Shown: positions 45,489 to 57,189, counted from the stretch's first letter. The stretch is DNA of 64,000 nt from Rhizobium sp. Root482 (GCF_001426565.1 NZ_LMFA01000012.1:861-64860); one strand, 5' to 3'. Notes: a model not told the origin generated them from the sequence alone. Numbers and translations are program-made.

Positions 45489-46192
45489 CGGGTACCGGCG
45501 GCCGGTCCCTCCCTGCGCCGGTCCCGCTTGACACCAAGCGCTCGCTGCGCCCGCGCGATGCCGCCTCCATCATGCTGCTCGATCGTGCCGAGGGCAGCGT
45601 GCGCGTGCTGATGGGCAGGCGCAACAAAGCCCATGTCTTCATGCCGGACCTGCACGTCTTTCCCGGCGGGCGCAGGGATGCCACCGACTACAGGCTGCTC
45701 TTCAGCAGCGACATCCATCCGGCCGTGCTCGAGCGGTTGAGAGTCGCCTGCGGCGCAAAGGCGCCCGAAAGCCGGTTGCGGGCGATCGCCCTTGCCGCCC
45801 TTCGTGAACTTCACGAGGAGGCAAGCATCGCGATCGGGCCGCAAGGCTGTGGAAACACCGGCATGTCCTTCCTTCCCGACCTTGAGAAACTGCGCTATAT
45901 GGCTCGGGCGATAACCCCTCCGGGTCATCCGCGCCGGTTCGACACCCACTTCTTCGCTCTTTTCACCGACGAGGCAGGCGTGAACCCTAAGGATATCCGC
46001 GACAGCCGGGAGCTCGAGGATTTGAGGTGGATTGACGTGAACGACGTTTCAGCCGTACGCCTGCCCGACATTACACGGGTCATCCTATCGGAATTGCGGG
46101 CAAGCCTGCAGGCGGACGCGTCCCTGCCCTTTGGAAAGCCGGTGCCGTTCCACTACATGCGTCATGGACGAATGATCCGCGACCTCCTTTAA
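45485..46192 (+). CDS. Nudix hydrolase, NUDT19/RP2p-like
   Basis: 235 residues from GTG 45485. The Nudix box is split: VFPGGRRD (about 57-64) and the catalytic RELHEEA (about 107-113) are separated by about 45 residues instead of a compact 23-residue box. That insertion is characteristic of the NUDT19-like CoA/ADP-type branch. Substrate unproven; CoA derivatives are the best guess from the family. It overlaps the DUF983 gene by 4 bp and precedes an MFS transporter by 13 bp. Confidence 0.86.
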   Translation: MTGTGGRSLPAPVPLDTKRSLRPRDAASIMLLDRAEGSVRVLMGRRNKAHVFMPDLHVFPGGRRDATDYRLLFSSDIHPAVLERLRVACGAKAPESRLRAIALAALRELHEEASIAIGPQGCGNTGMSFLPDLEKLRYMARAITPPGHPRRFDTHFFALFTDEAGVNPKDIRDSRELEDLRWIDVNDVSAVRLPDITRVILSELRASLQADASLPFGKPVPFHYMRHGRMIRDLL

Positions 46193-46205
46193 GGATTTTC
46201 ATTCC

Positions 46206-47390
46206 ATGGCACAGCCGCCGTCCGGTATGTCAGCGCCGGTTGAGGACATTCACTGGCCATCGCTGATTGCCGCCATCGCCGCCATAACGGCCGTTGGCAT
46301 CGCGATCGGCCTTGGCCTGCCGCTGCTCAGCATCATCATGGAAAAGCGTGGCATCTCCTCGACGCTGATCGGTCTCAATTCGGCGATGGCAGGCATTGCC
46401 TCGATGGCGGCGGCGGCGGTGACCGCAAAGATCGCCCACCGCTTCGGCGTCGCGACAACCATGCTCTGGGCGATCCTCTTTGCCGCATTGAGCGCGCTCG
46501 GCTTCTATTATATCGAGAATTTCTGGCTCTGGTTTCCGCTGCGCGTCGTCTTCCACGGCGCCATCACGCTTCTGTTCGTGCTCTCGGAATTCTGGATCAA
46601 CGCCACGGCGCCGCCCAGCCGCCGCGGCCTCGTTCTTGGCATCTACGGCACCGTGCTGTCGCTCGGCTTTGCCGCCGGGCCGCTGCTTTTTTCCCTGCTC
46701 GGCAGCGACGGTATCCTGCCGTTCGCCTTCGGCGCCGGCGTCATCCTGCTGGCTGCGGTGCCGATCTTCCTTGCCCGCAACGAAAATCCGGTGCTCGACG
46801 AGAAGCCGGAACTGCATTTCATGCGTTATATCTTCCTGGTGCCGACGGCCACCGCCGCCGTCTTCGTGTTCGGCGCGGTCGAATCAGGCGGCCTCTCGCT
46901 GTTTCCGATCTACGGCACCCGCAGCGGCTTTTCCGAATCGCAGGCCGCCCTGCTTCTCACCGTCATGGGCATCGGCAATGTGATCTTCCAGATACCGCTC
47001 GGCATGCTCTCCGACAGGATAGCCGACAGGCGCAATCTTCTGGCCCTGATGACGGTGATCGGGCTTGTCGGCGCGCTCTGCCTGCCGCTTCTGCAGGGGC
47101 AATGGATGCTGATGGCGATCATCCTGCTGTTCTGGGGCGGATGCGTGTCGGGGCTCTATACGGTGGGCCTCAGCCATCTTGGCTCGCGCCTGACAGGCGC
47201 CGACCTCGCCGCCGCCAATGCCGCTTTCATCTTCTGTTATGCGGTGGGAACGGTGGCCGGTCCGCAAACGATCGGCGCGGCCATGGATATCGCCGGCAAC
47301 GACGGTTTTGCCTGGGCGATTGCCGGTTTCTTTGGGCTTTATGTGCTGCTTTCCGTGGTCAGGATCGTTTTCAACCCAAAACGGACTTGA
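46206..47390 (+). CDS. Major facilitator superfamily transporter
   Basis: 394 residues with twelve predicted transmembrane segments. The N-terminal half has GLGLPLLSIIMEKRGIS and the inter-helix loop AKIAHRFGVATTML, and the second half the corresponding LGMLSDRIADRRNLLALM. Ends GLYVLLSVVRIVFNPKRT. Such YcaD-like transporters have no assigned substrate. Probably the last gene of the topA-rnr-DUF983-Nudix-MFS run. Confidence 0.88.
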   Translation: MAQPPSGMSAPVEDIHWPSLIAAIAAITAVGIAIGLGLPLLSIIMEKRGISSTLIGLNSAMAGIASMAAAAVTAKIAHRFGVATTMLWAILFAALSALGFYYIENFWLWFPLRVVFHGAITLLFVLSEFWINATAPPSRRGLVLGIYGTVLSLGFAAGPLLFSLLGSDGILPFAFGAGVILLAAVPIFLARNENPVLDEKPELHFMRYIFLVPTATAAVFVFGAVESGGLSLFPIYGTRSGFSESQAALLLTVMGIGNVIFQIPLGMLSDRIADRRNLLALMTVIGLVGALCLPLLQGQWMLMAIILLFWGGCVSGLYTVGLSHLGSRLTGADLAAANAAFIFCYAVGTVAGPQTIGAAMDIAGNDGFAWAIAGFFGLYVLLSVVRIVFNPKRT

Positions 47391-47480
47391 CTTTTCGGGC
47401 GCGATTTGTAGTTTCGCGCCAAGTTTGCCGGGACCCGCTACGGATGTCTGCGGCTTTGTTTTTATAAAGGCAGGACGACC

Positions 47481-47648
47481 ATGGCGAAAGCTGCAAAAAT
47501 CAAGATCAAGCTTCTGTCGACGGCCGACACGGGTTTCTTCTACGTAACCTCCAAGAACAGCCGCACCAAGACGGACAAGATGTCCATGACCAAGTACGAT
47601 CCGGTCGTACGCAAGCATGTCGAATTCAAGGAAACCAAGATCAAGTAA
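47481..47648 (+). CDS. rpmG: 50S ribosomal protein L33
   Basis: 55 residues: [48 protein letters not shown], the full L33 sequence. The zinc-binding cysteines of the C+ form are absent, so this is the C- (zinc-free) type. AAGGCAGG precedes the ATG, and a terminator follows 22 bp after the stop. Confidence 0.97.
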   Translation: MAKAAKIKIKLLSTADTGFFYVTSKNSRTKTDKMSMTKYDPVVRKHVEFKETKIK

Positions 47649-47670
47649 GATCGGGTTCTTCCGGAATAGG

Positions 47671-47702
47671 AAGGCGCCGGCGCAAGCCAGGCGCCTTTTT
47701 TG
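47671..47702 (+). terminator. Rho-independent terminator of rpmG
   Basis: AAGGCGCC (47671-47678) and GGCGCCTT (47690-47697) form an 8-bp stem with an 11-nt loop, followed by a run of T. Confidence 0.88.
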
Positions 47703-47762
47703 TTGCGTCTATGCCGGCGCCTGCCGCATCACTCGTCTGTCCCTCGTCCCGCTTCCGGAATC

Positions 47763-47790
47763 AAAAACGCCGCCTCATGGAGGCGGCGTT
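47763..47790 (-). terminator. Rho-independent terminator of the candidate sRNA
   Basis: On the minus strand AACGCCGCCTC-CAT-GAGGCGGCGTT is followed by TTT. The 11-bp stem is GC-rich with a 3-nt loop. Confidence 0.9.
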
Positions 47791-47932
47791 GATGGGCGTC
47801 GGCTGACCGCAGCCACGGCACGAGGAACCGTTATTGGCTACGAGTCAGCCGACAAACCCCACGACCCAGGAGATGCGGCGGACCTGAACATCATGGGGTA
47901 ATCGATCCCGGTGGGAGTTCATCTCTCCCCTG
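47763..47932 (-). ncRNA. Candidate small RNA of about 170 nt between rpmG and pleD
   Basis: The minus strand folds into three consecutive hairpins and a terminator. They are GGGAG/CTCCC (47913-47929); ACCCCA/TGGGGT with inner CAGG/CCTG (47856-47899); a long GTCGGCTGAC/GTCAGCCGAC stem continuing into GTAGCCA/TGGCTGC and CGG/CCG (47798-47853); and an 11-bp terminator. Two loop or bulge segments are CU-rich: CUCCU (47872-47868) and UUCCUC (47827-47822), complementary to Shine-Dalgarno sequences. No ORF of note is present. I do not recognise an Rfam family; it does not fit 6S, 4.5S, tmRNA or RNase P. Confidence 0.72.
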
Positions 47933-47938
47933 CTGCAG

Positions 47939-47967
47939 AGAATTGTCCGAAAACGAAAAAAAATCAA
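47939..47967 (-). promoter_or_regulatory. Possible promoter of the candidate sRNA
   Basis: The minus strand has TTGATT (47967-47962), a 17-bp T-rich spacer and AATTCT (47944-47939), giving a start near 47932. Both hexamers are imperfect. Confidence 0.4.
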
Positions 47968-48002
47968 TGAATTCTTAACCAAGCGCAAAGAGAACATGAG
48001 GC

Positions 48003-48019
48003 ATGGTTAATTTAACCAT
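48003..48019. promoter_or_regulatory. Perfect 17-bp palindrome made of two TTAACCAT octamers
   Basis: ATGGTTAATTTAACCAT is fully symmetric and contains TTAACCAT, a CtrA recognition octamer, on each strand. It lies about 71-87 bp upstream of the predicted start of the candidate sRNA and 340 bp past the pleD stop. A further TTAACC is at 47985-47990. CtrA binding is inferred from the motif only. Confidence 0.5.
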
Positions 48020-48359
48020 CACCTTATGTACGAGGCGCGCCGGACTTCTTGCCTTGTGAAAGGGTCGCGAGATTGCCGAACCCGGCTGCCGGACGTTGCG
48101 GACGAATAGCCGCCCCCTAGCATTCCAAGACATTCCTGAAACATAACTATTTGAAATATAATTATTTTTTAAATTTGACGTTGCCGCGCTGGAACGACTT
48201 TGCACGCGGGGCCGGCCGGATCGAACGCTCATTGCCGCTGAAAAGCGATCCCGCAGGCTCAATGCCCGGCGAATAACCGAAAAATCGGATTCCTGGCGCA
48301 AGGTTCCTGATTTTCTGTGGAAAAACCACCTTACAGAGGATGGATTGCCCCGGAATGGC

Positions 48360-49727
48360 TCAAGCGGCAGCAGCAACCACCTGGTTCCTGCCGTTGTTCT
48401 TGGCCTGGTAAAGCGCCGTATCGGCGCGCTTCAGCAGGGCTTCCGGCGTATCTCCCGCGGGATTGAGCGTGGCGATGCCCAGAGATGCGGTGATCGACAG
48501 CGATGTTTCCGAATTCGGCAATGCGAACGGCCTGCCCTCGACGATGGTGCGTAGCCGTTCGGCAATGGCGGCGGCCGCATCGGCCGGCGTGTCGGGCATG
48601 ACCACGACGAACTCCTCGCCGCCGAACCGACATGCAAGGTCGGCGCCGCGTACGGTGGCGCGGACACGGTGGGCGAATTCGCGCAGAACCTCGTCGCCGG
48701 CATCATGGCCATGGGCGTCGTTGACGCTCTTGAAGCGATCGATATCGGTGATGCAGATCGACAGCGTGCGGCCCCGCGCTACAGCGCGATCGATCAGGAG
48801 CTTCAGATGGTTGTCGAGGTAGCGGCGATTATGGAGCCCGGTCAGGCCATCGGTGACCGCCAGTTCGATCGTCTGCCTGACGCTGGCACGCAGCCGGTCG
48901 TTGCAATGCTTGCGGCGAATCTGCGTCAGGCTGCGCGCCACCAGTTCGTTGGGATCGACCGGCCGCATCAGATAATCGGTGACGCCCAGGTCCAGCGCCC
49001 GCACGACCATCTCGTCATGCCCCTGCTCGGCGATCAGCAGGACCGGAATATAGCGCGTGCGCTCCAGCGAACGCAGTTGCGAGCAGAGCCGCAGCGGATC
49101 ATATTCGTCGAAATTGGAATTGACGATCACCAGGTCGAAGCTGTTTTCGGCCGCCTCGAAAAGGGCTGCCTGCGGGTCGGACATCGCCACGACATTTGCA
49201 ACGGGTTTCAGCGCCCGGCTGATACGCTCCTGCGAACTGCCGCGGCCATCGACGAGCAGGACGTGGCCGAACTCGTCCGGCCGGTCGGCGGCGGCCAGAT
49301 CCTGCAGGCCGACGCTTTGGGCGGTCTCGGCGCGCAGGCGCAGCTCGTCGCTGACATTTTTCAGCCGTACCAGGCTCTTGACGCGCGACATCAGCTGCAG
49401 GTCGTTGACCGGCTTGGTGAGGAAATCGTCGGCGCCGGCCTTCAGGCCCCTTACCCGGTCGGAGGGCTGGTCGAGGGCCGTGACCATGACGACGGGAATA
49501 TGGGCGGTGCGGGGGTTCGCCTTCAGCCGTTCGCAGACTTCGAAACCATCCAGGCCCGGCATCATGATGTCGAGCAATATGAGATCAAGCGGCTGCTTCT
49601 CGCAAATAGCGAGCGCTTCGTAACCGTCTGCAGCGGTGAGAACGTCGAAATACTCGGCCACCAGCCGGGCTTCCAGCAGTTTCACATTGGCCGGTATGTC
49701 ATCGACGACAAGGATACGCGCGGTCAT
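48360..49727 (-). CDS. pleD: Two-component response regulator with diguanylate cyclase output, PleD
   Basis: 455 residues: receiver domain 1 with phospho-acceptor D53 (LILLDIMMPGLDG), a second degenerate receiver domain (about 155-280; VIVNSNFDEYDP in place of the Asp motif), and a GGDEF domain with FGGEEF near 369. The RxxD inhibitory site RGAD lies five residues before GGEEF, so c-di-GMP feedback is expected. PleD makes c-di-GMP at the cell pole during the alphaproteobacterial cell cycle. divK lies 90 bp upstream on the same strand. Confidence 0.96.
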   Translation of the reverse strand: MTARILVVDDIPANVKLLEARLVAEYFDVLTAADGYEALAICEKQPLDLILLDIMMPGLDGFEVCERLKANPRTAHIPVVMVTALDQPSDRVRGLKAGADDFLTKPVNDLQLMSRVKSLVRLKNVSDELRLRAETAQSVGLQDLAAADRPDEFGHVLLVDGRGSSQERISRALKPVANVVAMSDPQAALFEAAENSFDLVIVNSNFDEYDPLRLCSQLRSLERTRYIPVLLIAEQGHDEMVVRALDLGVTDYLMRPVDPNELVARSLTQIRRKHCNDRLRASVRQTIELAVTDGLTGLHNRRYLDNHLKLLIDRAVARGRTLSICITDIDRFKSVNDAHGHDAGDEVLREFAHRVRATVRGADLACRFGGEEFVVVMPDTPADAAAAIAERLRTIVEGRPFALPNSETSLSITASLGIATLNPAGDTPEALLKRADTALYQAKNNGRNQVVAAAA

Positions 49728-49817
49728 GCAATCTTTCCTGCCCAGTGAGCGCTTGAGATAACCCCACTCAGCGCGAATTATTTAGCGGAGCTGCCCGTTG
49801 GGGCGCTCCCGGCAACC

Positions 49818-50189
49818 TCATGCGTCGCCCAGATAGGTCTTGATCGTCTCGATAAATTTCGGCACCGAGATCGGTTTGGAGACATAGGCTTCGCAACCCC
49901 CCTGTCGGATCCGCTCCTCGTCGCCCTTCATCGCAAAGGCCGTAACGGCGATGACCGGGATAACATGGAGCTCGTCGTCCTCTTTCAGCCACTTGGTCAC
50001 TTCCAGCCCGGAAACCTCCGGCAACTGGATGTCCATGAGAATCAGGTCCGGGCGATGTTTACGCGCAAGATCAAGGGCTTCCATGCCGTTGCGGGTCTGG
50101 ATGGTCGTGTATCCGGATGCTTCGATCAGGTCACGAAAGAGCTTCATGTTCAGCTCGTTGTCTTCAACAATCATCACCTGCTTGGGCAT
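49818..50189 (-). CDS. divK: Single-domain response regulator DivK
   Basis: 123 residues consisting of one receiver domain, with acidic ED at 9-10, phospho-acceptor D53 ([13 protein letters not shown]), the switch Thr in AVTAFAMKG and Lys in VSKPIS. DivK is controlled by the PleC/DivJ kinases and acts through DivL on the CckA-CtrA pathway. ATG 50189 begins the family sequence. It forms a unit with pleD, the conserved alphaproteobacterial order. Confidence 0.97.
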   Translation of the reverse strand: MPKQVMIVEDNELNMKLFRDLIEASGYTTIQTRNGMEALDLARKHRPDLILMDIQLPEVSGLEVTKWLKEDDELHVIPVIAVTAFAMKGDEERIRQGGCEAYVSKPISVPKFIETIKTYLGDA

Positions 50190-50334
50190 TTTGGTCCCTT
50201 GTTTTGCCGTTCCGGCTTGCAAGCCCGGCGCATCCTTATAAGTTGCGCGCAATGGACATCACCTGTTCCCGGAAGCTTGACCTTAGAGCTATTTGGTTGA
50301 AAAACAGGTAATATTGCGCGAAAAAATTGCCTGA

Positions 50335-50628
50335 ATGCCAGAAGGACGAATGCACGTGACACCGGCCGAGGAAACCGCAATCGCCATTCTTGCATGGCTG
50401 GCAAACGAGCCGGAACTGCTCGGCCGCTTCCTGGCGCTGACCGGCACCGATCCCGCCTCGTTGCGGCATGCAGCGGCCGATCCGGGGTTTCTTGCCGGCG
50501 TCGTCGATTTCCTGATGGGCCATGAGCCAACCCTCCTCTCCTTCTGCGAGGCGACCGGCACGCCGCCCGAACAGGTGGTGCGGACGCATGCGGTTCTGTC
50601 AGGTCCCGACAATTCCGGCGACTTCTGA
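50335..50628 (+). CDS. DUF3572 family protein
   Basis: 97 residues. An all-helical small protein with the DUF3572 pattern AEETAIAILAWLANEPELLG, RFLALTGTDPASLRHAA and VVDFLMGHEPTLLSFCEATG. Function unknown. It is divergent from divK and upstream of dinB, the usual alphaproteobacterial order. ATG 50350 is an alternative start. Confidence 0.88.
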   Translation: MPEGRMHVTPAEETAIAILAWLANEPELLGRFLALTGTDPASLRHAAADPGFLAGVVDFLMGHEPTLLSFCEATGTPPEQVVRTHAVLSGPDNSGDF

Positions 50629-50687
50629 GGCAGAGAACATGGTTCGATTTCGCTGTCGGCAAGAGCGTGGATATCGTCCGGCCTCCC

Positions 50688-50716
50688 TTGAGTGTCGGCA
50701 GCATAGAGCGTAACGT
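50688..50716 (+). promoter_or_regulatory. dinB promoter
   Basis: TTGAGT (50688-50693), a 17-bp spacer and TAACGT (50711-50716) predict a start near 50723, directly at the LexA box. Hexamers are imperfect, but spacing is optimal and the operator position is consistent. Confidence 0.5.
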
Positions 50717-50722
50717 AAAAAT

Positions 50723-50737
50723 GTTCAACTTTTGTTC
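50723..50737 (+). promoter_or_regulatory. LexA (SOS) box of dinB
   Basis: GTTC at 50723-50726 and at 50734-50737, separated by exactly seven bases: the alphaproteobacterial LexA motif GTTC-N7-GTTC. It sits seven bases before ATG 50744 and covers a possible TTG start at 50732, which argues for the ATG. Confidence 0.87.
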
Positions 50738-50743
50738 CGGTCC

Positions 50744-52033
50744 ATGCATACAGACACGCCGCGCCTTCCGGGTTTCTGCCGAGACTGCCTGACCGGCCAG
50801 CCGGACGGCATACGCCGATGCCGGGCCTGTGGCAGTCCGCGCCTGCTTTATCATTCCGAACTCCATGAGCTGACACTCGCCCATATCGACTGCGATGCCT
50901 TCTACGCGTCCGTCGAGAAGCGCGACAATCCGGAACTGGCCGACAAGCCGGTGATCATCGGCGGCGGCAAGCGCGGCGTCGTCTCCACCGCCTGCTACAT
51001 CGCCCGCATTCACGGCGTGCGCTCGGCCATGCCGATGTTCAAGGCGCTCGAAGCCTGCCCGCAGGCGGTCGTCATCAAGCCGGATATGGAGAAATATGTA
51101 AGGGTCGGCCGTGAGGTGCGCAGCCTGATGCAGGAACTGACGCCGCTGGTGCAGCCGCTGTCGATCGACGAGGCCTTTCTGGAACTGAAAGGCACGGAGC
51201 GCCTGCACCATGATCCCCCTGCCCGCACTTTGGCCAAATTCGCCCGCCGGGTCGAACAGGAGGTCGGCATCACCGTTTCGGTCGGTCTTTCCTACTGCAA
51301 GTTCCTGGCCAAGATCGCCTCGGACCTGCAGAAGCCGCGCGGCTTTTCCGTCATCGGCGCGGCCGAGGCGCTGGATTTCCTGAAGGACCGATCGGTCACC
51401 CTCATCTGGGGCGTCGGCAAGGCCTTTGCAGCGACGCTGGAGCGCGACGGCATCCGCACCATAGGCCAACTCCAGACAATGGAGGAAACCGACCTGATGA
51501 AGCGTTACGGCACCATGGGCCAGCGCCTCTACCGTCTGTCGCGTGGCCAGGACGAGCGCAGGGTCGAGATCGACCGCGAAGCCAAGAGCGTCACTTCGGA
51601 AACCACCTTCAACGACGACCTCTGCGACTATGACGACCTCGTCACGCATCTGCGCCGATTGAGCGAACAGGTGGCGTACCGGCTGCGAAAGGCCGAGATC
51701 GCCGGGCAGACCGTTGTCCTGAAGCTGAAGACGGCCGACTTCAAGATCCGCACGCGCAACCGGCGGCTGGACAGCCCCACCCGCCTTGCCGACCGCATCT
51801 TCCGCACCGGCATGCAGCTTCTCGACAAGGAAGCGGACGGAACGAAATTCCGCCTGCTCGGCATCGGCGTCGCTGATCTTTCCGATCCCGATCTCGCCGA
51901 TCCGCCCGACCTCGTCGATGCGCTGGCCGGACGCCGTGCCGCGGCCGAAGCGGCGATCAACGCGCTGCGCGACAAATTCGGCAAGGGGAGCGTCGAGACA
52001 GGCTATACATTCGGCAAGGGCCGGCGGAAATAA
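50744..52033 (+). CDS. dinB: DNA polymerase IV (Y-family translesion polymerase)
   Basis: 429 residues. The palm motifs [20 protein letters not shown] and SIDEAFLEL carry the metal-binding Asp, Asp and Glu, and a C-terminal little-finger domain follows. Before the polymerase core is a short extension with C12-x2-C15 and C26-x2-C29, a possible zinc knuckle found in rhizobial DinB proteins. It copies past damaged bases. A LexA box overlaps the predicted transcription start. Confidence 0.94.
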   Translation: MHTDTPRLPGFCRDCLTGQPDGIRRCRACGSPRLLYHSELHELTLAHIDCDAFYASVEKRDNPELADKPVIIGGGKRGVVSTACYIARIHGVRSAMPMFKALEACPQAVVIKPDMEKYVRVGREVRSLMQELTPLVQPLSIDEAFLELKGTERLHHDPPARTLAKFARRVEQEVGITVSVGLSYCKFLAKIASDLQKPRGFSVIGAAEALDFLKDRSVTLIWGVGKAFAATLERDGIRTIGQLQTMEETDLMKRYGTMGQRLYRLSRGQDERRVEIDREAKSVTSETTFNDDLCDYDDLVTHLRRLSEQVAYRLRKAEIAGQTVVLKLKTADFKIRTRNRRLDSPTRLADRIFRTGMQLLDKEADGTKFRLLGIGVADLSDPDLADPPDLVDALAGRRAAAEAAINALRDKFGKGSVETGYTFGKGRRK

Positions 52034-52137
52034 CCGGGCCGCCTCGCCCTGCACCCTCTGTTCTTTCTGTTCCCTTGGAAACAGCAAAGCTTCCTTAAAT
52101 CTCTCACGCTAGCCTTGTCTGCCACTCCTGCGTCCGG

Positions 52138-53379
52138 ATGTCTGTCATGGTTTTGCGTCTTGCATTTGGTATCGGCCTTGTTTTCTCGCTCTCCGCCAGC
52201 ACCGCGCTTGCGGGCGGCGACCGGGCGCCGCTGCAGATCGTCGTCTCCCGCGACCAGCAGTCGCTGGTGGTCTATGACGGCGATACGGTGATCGCGACGT
52301 CGAATGTCTCGACCGGCAAGCCCGGCCATTCGACGCCAACAGGCATTTTCTCGATCCTCGAAAAACGCCGCTTTCATGCATCCAACATCTATTCGAACGC
52401 GCCGATGCCCTTCATGCAACGGCTGACCTGGTCCGGCATCGCGCTGCATGCGTCGAACCATGTTCCGAACCATCCGGCCTCGCACGGCTGCGTGCGTCTG
52501 CCGGACGATTTTGCCAAGCAGCTTTTCAAGATGACCAGCCGTGGGCTGCACGTGCTGATTTCGGATCGCCAGCTGGTGCCGCAGGCGATTTCCGATCCAT
52601 TCCTGTTCCAGCCGGCAATCGTCCAACCGGCGCTGCTGTCCGATGCGACATTGCGGCCGAGCGTGTCGCATCTCCCCGAAAAGCCGGTCGAAGTTGCGAC
52701 GATCGCGCCGCAGCAGGTTGAAAAGCCGACTGTCGAGCCGGAGCAAAAGCCACCGATCCGGATATTGATCACCCGCCGCGATCAGCGCGACATCACCCGC
52801 GATGTCCAGGCGCTGCTCAACCAGATCGGTTATACCGCCGGCACCATAGACGGCTATGCCGGTGTGCAGACGCTGCAGGCGGTCCGTTCATTCCAGGCCG
52901 ATGAAAAAATGGCGGTGAACGGCCTGTTGACGAGCGAATTCCTGGATGCGCTCTATCTCAAGGCCGGCAAGGGCAAGCCGCCGAATGGGCAGCTTTTCGT
53001 ACGCCGCGATTTCGAGCCGCTGCTGGACATGCCGGTTACCATCGAAAACGCGGAAATCGCGCTTGGAACGCATTTCCTGCAGTTCCAGAATATCGATGCT
53101 GCGACCGGAAAGGGCGAATGGTTCGTCATGTCGCTCGACAACAGCCTGCCGGGGCCGATGAAGAAGCGGCTCGGCATTACCGTCGAGGAAGATGCGAGCG
53201 CCTTCAATGCGGCACGGCGCAGCATGGGCCGCATCATCCTTGCGCAGGAGGCGCGCCAGAAGATCGAGGAACTGCTGTCGGAAGGCTCTTCGCTCACCAT
53301 TTCCGATCTCGGCCTTGGGCAGGAAACCGGCAAAGGCACGGATTTCGTGACGATCACCCGCACCCCGCCGAAATCCTGA
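52138..53379 (+). CDS. L,D-transpeptidase (YkuD) with peptidoglycan-binding domain
   Basis: 413 residues. Signal peptide (VLRLAFGIGLVFSLSASTALA), a YkuD domain with the catalytic HPASHGCVRLP (about 118-128, Cys nucleophile), a Pro/Glu-rich linker, and a PG_binding_1 domain (DVQALLNQIGYTAGTIDGYA, about 220-270). A C-terminal domain of about 130 residues is not recognised. It probably makes 3-3 crosslinks or attaches proteins to peptidoglycan in the periplasm. Confidence 0.9.
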   Translation: MSVMVLRLAFGIGLVFSLSASTALAGGDRAPLQIVVSRDQQSLVVYDGDTVIATSNVSTGKPGHSTPTGIFSILEKRRFHASNIYSNAPMPFMQRLTWSGIALHASNHVPNHPASHGCVRLPDDFAKQLFKMTSRGLHVLISDRQLVPQAISDPFLFQPAIVQPALLSDATLRPSVSHLPEKPVEVATIAPQQVEKPTVEPEQKPPIRILITRRDQRDITRDVQALLNQIGYTAGTIDGYAGVQTLQAVRSFQADEKMAVNGLLTSEFLDALYLKAGKGKPPNGQLFVRRDFEPLLDMPVTIENAEIALGTHFLQFQNIDAATGKGEWFVMSLDNSLPGPMKKRLGITVEEDASAFNAARRSMGRIILAQEARQKIEELLSEGSSLTISDLGLGQETGKGTDFVTITRTPPKS

Positions 53380-53397
53380 ATGTATAAAAGTCGTCGG

Positions 53398-56898
<3,501 letters not shown>

Positions 56899-57044
56899 GG
56901 CGTACCCCGATTCCGTCTAGGTCCGAGGATATCCTTCTTCCGGCCGTCCATGTCCAGATTTCATCCGCCGGCGGGCGCCTTTTTCACGACCGGGTCGGAT
57001 TGTCCACAGCCGTCACCGCCTGGCAGGCGGGTCCGGTCGCGGCA

Positions 57045-57131
57045 TTACATTCCAAGAACGATGATGGAGAGGCTGGCGACGAACATGGAGATCGAGGCGA
57101 ATGCGGCGAGGTCACGAATAAAGTCGGTCAT
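57045..57131 (-). CDS. SidA-like SOS-regulated 28-residue membrane microprotein (predicted)
   Basis: ATG 57131 opens 28 codons: MTDFIRDLAAF, then ASISMFVASLSIIVLGM. Residues 10-27 form one uncharged hydrophobic helix after a short charged N-terminus. AAGGAAG lies 10 nt before the ATG. Directly upstream are a consensus -35 and three LexA half-sites at 11-bp spacing. Caulobacter SidA is a 29-residue, single-helix, SOS-induced division inhibitor acting at FtsW/FtsN; this ORF matches in size, topology and control, but I cannot show sequence homology. It is 146 bp upstream of dnaE. Confidence 0.68.
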   Translation of the reverse strand: MTDFIRDLAAFASISMFVASLSIIVLGM

Positions 57132-57154
57132 TGCGGGGCTTCCTTTTCCGTTAT

Positions 57155-57180
57155 GTTCCTTTCTTGTTCCATTTATGTTC
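57155..57180 (-). promoter_or_regulatory. Triple LexA half-site (two overlapping SOS boxes)
   Basis: GTTC occurs on the plus strand at 57155-57158, 57166-57169 and 57177-57180, each separated by exactly seven bases. That makes two overlapping GTTC-N7-GTTC boxes. They span from inside the -35/-10 spacer to the predicted start of the minus-strand microprotein promoter, the position expected for repression. Confidence 0.9.
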
Positions 57181-57189
57181 ACGTGTCAA
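57161..57189 (-). promoter_or_regulatory. Promoter of the SOS microprotein ORF
   Basis: On the minus strand a perfect TTGACA (57189-57184) is followed after 17 bp by CAAGAA (57166-57161). The predicted start near 57154 leaves a leader of about 23 nt containing AAGGAAG. The -10 is poor. Confidence 0.5.

Noticed and set aside
47763-47932. Interpretation of the sRNA as 6S RNA, 4.5S RNA or tmRNA
   Set aside because: It lacks the single long bulged hairpin of 6S, the SRP tetraloop domain, and any tag reading frame or tRNA-like CCA end; 6S is normally beside zapA and the 5-formyl-THF cyclo-ligase gene.
47975-48376. 133-codon minus-strand frame after pleD
   Set aside because: Low-complexity Ser/Arg-rich sequence across an AT-rich spacer with a palindrome; no ribosome-binding site and it overlaps the pleD 3' end.
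50174-52087. 637-codon minus-strand frame opposite dinB and DUF3572
   Set aside because: It covers dinB, the SOS box and the divK promoter region, and has no domain signature.
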